Of a stretch of 64,000 nucleotides of DNA, positions 61,327 to 64,000 are shown one piece after another. The position numbers and the translations under genes are program-made. Below the pieces are notes generated by a model. It saw nothing but the letters and a program-made list of their open reading frames with translations, did no database searches and was not told where the DNA came from. How positions within the stretch are numbered: the first letter of the stretch is position 1; every line of letters begins with the position of its first letter. The DNA comes from UBA964 sp031382085 (GTDB lineage Bacteria; Pseudomonadota; Gammaproteobacteria; Steroidobacterales; Steroidobacteraceae): contig JANMYM010000083.1 in the NCBI GenBank assembly GCA_031382085.1, positions 1 to 64,000 on the forward strand. Direction: 5' to 3'.

Positions 61327-62841
61327 CTACCAGGCGATGCTGATGCCCTTGGTCTTGAGGTAAGGCTCGAGCCCTTCCTTGCCGAACTCGCGCCCCCAGC
61401 CCGATTGCTTGTTGCCGCCGAAAGGCATGGCGGGATCGAGCGCCGCATGCATGTTGACGCTGACCTGGCCGGAGTCGATCTTGCGCACCATCTGCATGGC
61501 CTTGCCGAGATCGCGCGTCCAGACGCTGCCGGACAGGCCGTAGATCGTGCTGTTAGCACGGCGCGCGATGTCATCGAGATCGTCGTCGCCGAAGGTTTCG
61601 ACACAGAGCACGGGCCCGAAAATTTCGCTTTTGACGGGCGTCAGGTCAGGGCGCGCGTTGGCGAAGATCGTCGGTTCGAAAAACCAGCCGTCGCGCGCGA
61701 TCGCCTTGCCGCCGCAGGCGATTTCACCGCCTTCCCTGCGTCCGGCTTCGACAAAGCCGCTGACGCGATCGCGCTGCTGCTTCGAGATCAGCGGACCGAA
61801 GTCGTTGTTAGGGTCCATGCCGGGACCGATCTTGAAGGACTTCGCGATCGCCGCGATACCGTCGACGACCTGATTGTGGATTTTCTGGTGCACGAACAGT
61901 CGCGTGCCCGCCATGCAGTTCTGGCCCTGCAGAAAAAAGCAGGCGCGGGCTGCGCCGGGTATGACCTCATCAAGGTTGGCATCGGGGAACACGACGACCG
62001 GTGATTTTCCGCCGAGTTCCAGCGAGACTTTCTTGAGATTGCCGGCCGCGGCCTTGACGATCAGGCGACCGACTTCGGTGGAACCGGTGAACGCGATCTT
62101 GTCGACGCCCGGATGCGCAGCGAGCGCGGCGCCCGCGGTCTCACCGGTGCCGTTGACGAGATTGACGACGCCGTCGGGCACGCCGGCATCCTGCAGCAAT
62201 TCCATCAGGCACATAGCAGTCAGTGGTGTTAGCTCTGCGGGCTTCAACACGATCGTGCAGCCCGTGGCCAGCACCGGCACGATCTTCAGCATTTCCATCG
62301 CCAGCGGCGAGTTCCACGGTGTGATCGCACCGACGACACCGATCGGCTCGCGCAGCGTGAACGAGAAAACGTCACCGGTCAGGCGGCCCTGCGGATTCGC
62401 GGGGATGGTTTCACCGGTGATCTTGGTCGGCCAGCCGGCGTAGTAACGAAAGAACTCGGGCACAAACAGTCCCGTCGTGTACTGCGCGAGCGGCATTGGC
62501 ATGCCGTTGTCGAGAATTGTCAGTTCGACCAACTGCTGAAAGTTTGCCAGGATCAGCTCCGCGGCCTTCCACAGAATATGGCCGCGTTGCGAAGCGGGCA
62601 TCCTGGCCCAGGCCGGATTGACGAACGCCGCGCGCGCCGCGCCGACAGCCGCATCGATGTCGGCCGCATCGCCCGCGGCAACCGTTGCGATCCTGCCGCC
62701 GGTCGCCGGATCGTGCACGTCGAAGGTCTGTCCGCTGCGCGAAGTGACCCACTTGCCGTTGATCCAGTGGCCATGCTTGCGGGTCAGAAAATCGGTGGTC
62801 GCTTTGGACGGGCCTGCGGCCTGTGGAGCTGCTGTGTTCAT
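61327..62841 (-). CDS. Aldehyde dehydrogenase family protein
   Basis: The 504-residue enzyme has the cofactor loop FTGSTEVG, catalytic Glu275 in SLELGGKSPVVVFPDANLD and nucleophile Cys309 in QGQNCMAGTR. The wording resembles the betaine-aldehyde/phenylacetaldehyde-type class rather than gabD. ATG 62841 starts MNTAAPQ; upstream extension to 63081 is antisense to the divergent gene. It is divergent from the flavoprotein at 62959, with 117 bases between, and substrate is unknown. Confidence 0.88.
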   Translation of the reverse strand: MNTAAPQAAGPSKATTDFLTRKHGHWINGKWVTSRSGQTFDVHDPATGGRIATVAAGDAADIDAAVGAARAAFVNPAWARMPASQRGHILWKAAELILANFQQLVELTILDNGMPMPLAQYTTGLFVPEFFRYYAGWPTKITGETIPANPQGRLTGDVFSFTLREPIGVVGAITPWNSPLAMEMLKIVPVLATGCTIVLKPAELTPLTAMCLMELLQDAGVPDGVVNLVNGTGETAGAALAAHPGVDKIAFTGSTEVGRLIVKAAAGNLKKVSLELGGKSPVVVFPDANLDEVIPGAARACFFLQGQNCMAGTRLFVHQKIHNQVVDGIAAIAKSFKIGPGMDPNNDFGPLISKQQRDRVSGFVEAGRREGGEIACGGKAIARDGWFFEPTIFANARPDLTPVKSEIFGPVLCVETFGDDDLDDIARRANSTIYGLSGSVWTRDLGKAMQMVRKIDSGQVSVNMHAALDPAMPFGGNKQSGWGREFGKEGLEPYLKTKGISIAW

Positions 62842-62958
62842 GCGGCACATGCTAAAGCGGGCGCGCCTGTGTGAGCGCGCGGCGGCAGCTGCCGACCGAG
62901 ACGCGGGCGCGTGGGCATTCGCGTTGTTTGTCTGCGGGCGGGCCGGTAGTCTCGGGCC

Positions 62959-64000
62959 ATGTCCCAGCCGATTGATTGTTCGGGGATTCTGCAGCCGGGC
63001 GCCGCCCGGTTTACCGCGCATGTGCAGGTGCTGGTGGTCGGCGGCGGCGGCTGTGGGCTGACAGCGGCGCTTGCTGCGCAAGAGCAGGGCGCGGAGGTCC
63101 TGGTGCTGGAGCGCGATGCCAGCGCGCTGGGTACGACGGCGATGTCGACCGGCCTGATCCCCGGCGCCGGAACCCGGCTGCAGAAGGCCGCAGGCATTGC
63201 CGACTCACCCGAAATCTTCGCGGCCGACGTCATGAAGAAGACCCGCGGGCAGACGGACCCCGAAATCGTTCTGGCGCTGGCGCGCGAGTCTGCAGCGACG
63301 GTGGAATGGCTGATCGATGCGCAGCGGGTGCCGCTGTCGCTGGTGGACAGCTTTCTGTATCCGGGCCATTCGGTCAAACGCATGCACGGTTCGCCTAACA
63401 GAACGGGCGCCGAGCTCATGGGTTCTCTGTCCGCAGCGATCGACCGGCGCGGCATCGACGTTCTGACCGACGCGCTGGTCGGCGAGTTGTTCGCCGACGC
63501 CATGGATAGTCGCGTGCGCGGCGTGCGGGTGCACCGGCCGGATGGCAGCATCGAGGATCTGAGCTGCGATACGCTGGTGCTGGCTTGCTGCGGCTTCGCC
63601 GGGAACCCTGCAATGTTGCAGCAGTTCATCCCGGAAATCGTTGCTGCGACTTTCTTCGGGCATCCTGGCAACAAGGGCGATGCGATTCGCTGGGGCCTGG
63701 CGTTAGGCGCGGCGGTGCGTGACATCCATGCCTACCAGGGTCACGGCGGGCTCTCGATCGGACACGGCATTCCAATTCTGTGGCCGCTGATCATGGAAGG
63801 CGGTTTCCAGGTGAACGCTGCAGGCGAGCGGTTTTCCAATGAAGCGCTGGGCTACTCGGAGCAGGCTGTAGAGGTGATCGCGCAACCCGGGCGCTTCGCC
63901 TGGGATATTTACGACGAGCGCTTGCACAAACTGATGCAGGAGTTCGACGATTACCGCGATGCCGTTGAGGTGCGCGCAATCGTCAGCGCGCCGGATCTGG
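62959..64000 (+). CDS. FAD-dependent oxidoreductase, cut at the right edge
   Basis: An open frame runs from ATG 62959 to the window end, 347 codons. The start MSQPIDCSGILQPG leads into the FAD loop VLVVGGGGCGLTAALAAQEQ, then VLERDASALGTTAMSTGLIPGAG and LVLACCGFAGNPAMLQQFIP. The order matches the fumarate-reductase/3-ketosteroid-dehydrogenase-type flavoproteins, whose catalytic residues come later than the cut. Its divergent aldehyde dehydrogenase neighbour suggests a shared catabolic locus. The end, substrate and cofactor set cannot be seen. Confidence 0.82.
   Translation, partial: MSQPIDCSGILQPGAARFTAHVQVLVVGGGGCGLTAALAAQEQGAEVLVLERDASALGTTAMSTGLIPGAGTRLQKAAGIADSPEIFAADVMKKTRGQTDPEIVLALARESAATVEWLIDAQRVPLSLVDSFLYPGHSVKRMHGSPNRTGAELMGSLSAAIDRRGIDVLTDALVGELFADAMDSRVRGVRVHRPDGSIEDLSCDTLVLACCGFAGNPAMLQQFIPEIVAATFFGHPGNKGDAIRWGLALGAAVRDIHAYQGHGGLSIGHGIPILWPLIMEGGFQVNAAGERFSNEALGYSEQAVEVIAQPGRFAWDIYDERLHKLMQEFDDYRDAVEVRAIVSAPDL

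Larger units (their letters stand above)
148..63706. repeat. Dispersed word TGTTAG(G/C), both orientations
   Basis: By hand count GTTAG or CTAAC occurs about 142 times across the window, about one per 450 bp, in both directions and in almost every gene regardless of coding strand. Most are preceded by T and followed by G or C (for example 3251, 8547, 11434, 18019, 27863, 34431, 43592, 50841, 56533, 63702; complement at 804, 6509, 13936, 22509, 30043, 40024, 47705, 54108). Only about 11 TTAG/CTAA sites have another base in place of the G (such as 231, 457, 18977, 37582, 54445). No function is assigned. Confidence 0.8.

Noticed and set aside
1..64000. CRISPR arrays, tRNA, rRNA, insertion sequences, prophage
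   Set aside because: No regularly spaced repeats, no T-arm-like or rRNA-like sequence and no transposase, integrase or phage protein was found by reading.

Overview
The window is GC-rich (roughly 63-65% by eye) and almost fully coding, with short gaps, many overlapping stop/start pairs and frequent GTG/TTG starts. The gene content points to a gammaproteobacterium: a proteobacterial-type glutamate-cysteine ligase, a GlnK-AmtB pair, a YadG/YadH exporter, a YedK protein, a SirB2-like protein and a methylthioadenosine/methylthioinosine phosphorylase. Metabolism looks oxidative and catabolic (homogentisate, fatty acid, aldehyde and alcohol oxidation), with several Tat- or Sec-exported enzymes. An aerobic, Steroidobacteraceae/Nevskiales-like bacterium is possible, but the taxon is an inference. 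I see no rRNA, tRNA, insertion sequence, phage gene or CRISPR array.

Layout. 1-1228: end of an unrecognised small ORF, a strong terminator and an unrecognised protein. 1365-4376 (+): exported VOC protein, YadG/YadH ABC exporter, YedK. 4432-8195 (-): three exported proteins (Tat UbiD-family decarboxylase, Sec SDR-DUF6265 fusion, DUF1838-like protein), divergent from an SDR/VOC pair. 9579-16338: CoA transferase/hydrolase, metallo-beta-lactamase-fold hydrolase, SirB2-like protein, two MFS transporters, VOC protein. 16325-20629 (-): gabD, dienelactone hydrolase, fumarylacetoacetate hydrolase and hmgA, the last two forming the end of tyrosine/homogentisate breakdown. 20724-25823: NDH-2, FadI-like thiolase, MATE pump, a DUF885 remnant, GNAT and DUF2845 proteins. 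25913-32497 (+): a tightly packed eight-gene operon with three glycosyltransferase-type proteins, a VTT membrane protein, a disulfide-reductase-like flavoprotein, a radical SAM enzyme, DUF547 and SRPBCC proteins. 32585-35544: exported gluzincin-like protease and Tat amine-oxidase-like flavoprotein. 35576-44417: second DUF1838 protein, MTA/MTI phosphorylase, DUF1499, DUF962, gshA, diguanylate cyclase, isoaspartyl peptidase, MFS. 44502-46193: glnK-amtB behind a sigma-54-like promoter. 46397-49981: a candidate microcin system (53-residue double-glycine-type precursor, HlyD/CvaA-like adaptor, C39-peptidase ABC exporter). 50126-59693: SnoaL-like protein, several oxidoreductases, thioesterase, universal stress protein, divergent ilvN and ilvB, gloA, acyltransferase. 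59766-64000: second ammonium transporter with its own sigma-54-like site, aldehyde dehydrogenase and a flavoprotein cut by the window edge.

Two things stand out. One is the compact precursor-adaptor-exporter cassette at 46397-49981. The other is a genome-scale pattern: the short word GTTAG (usually TGTTAG followed by G or C) and its complement occur about 140 times, about once per 450 bp, in both orientations and in almost every gene, while TTAG preceded by any other base is nearly absent. This resembles an uptake-sequence or HIP1-like repeated word and I do not recognise it from any described lineage.
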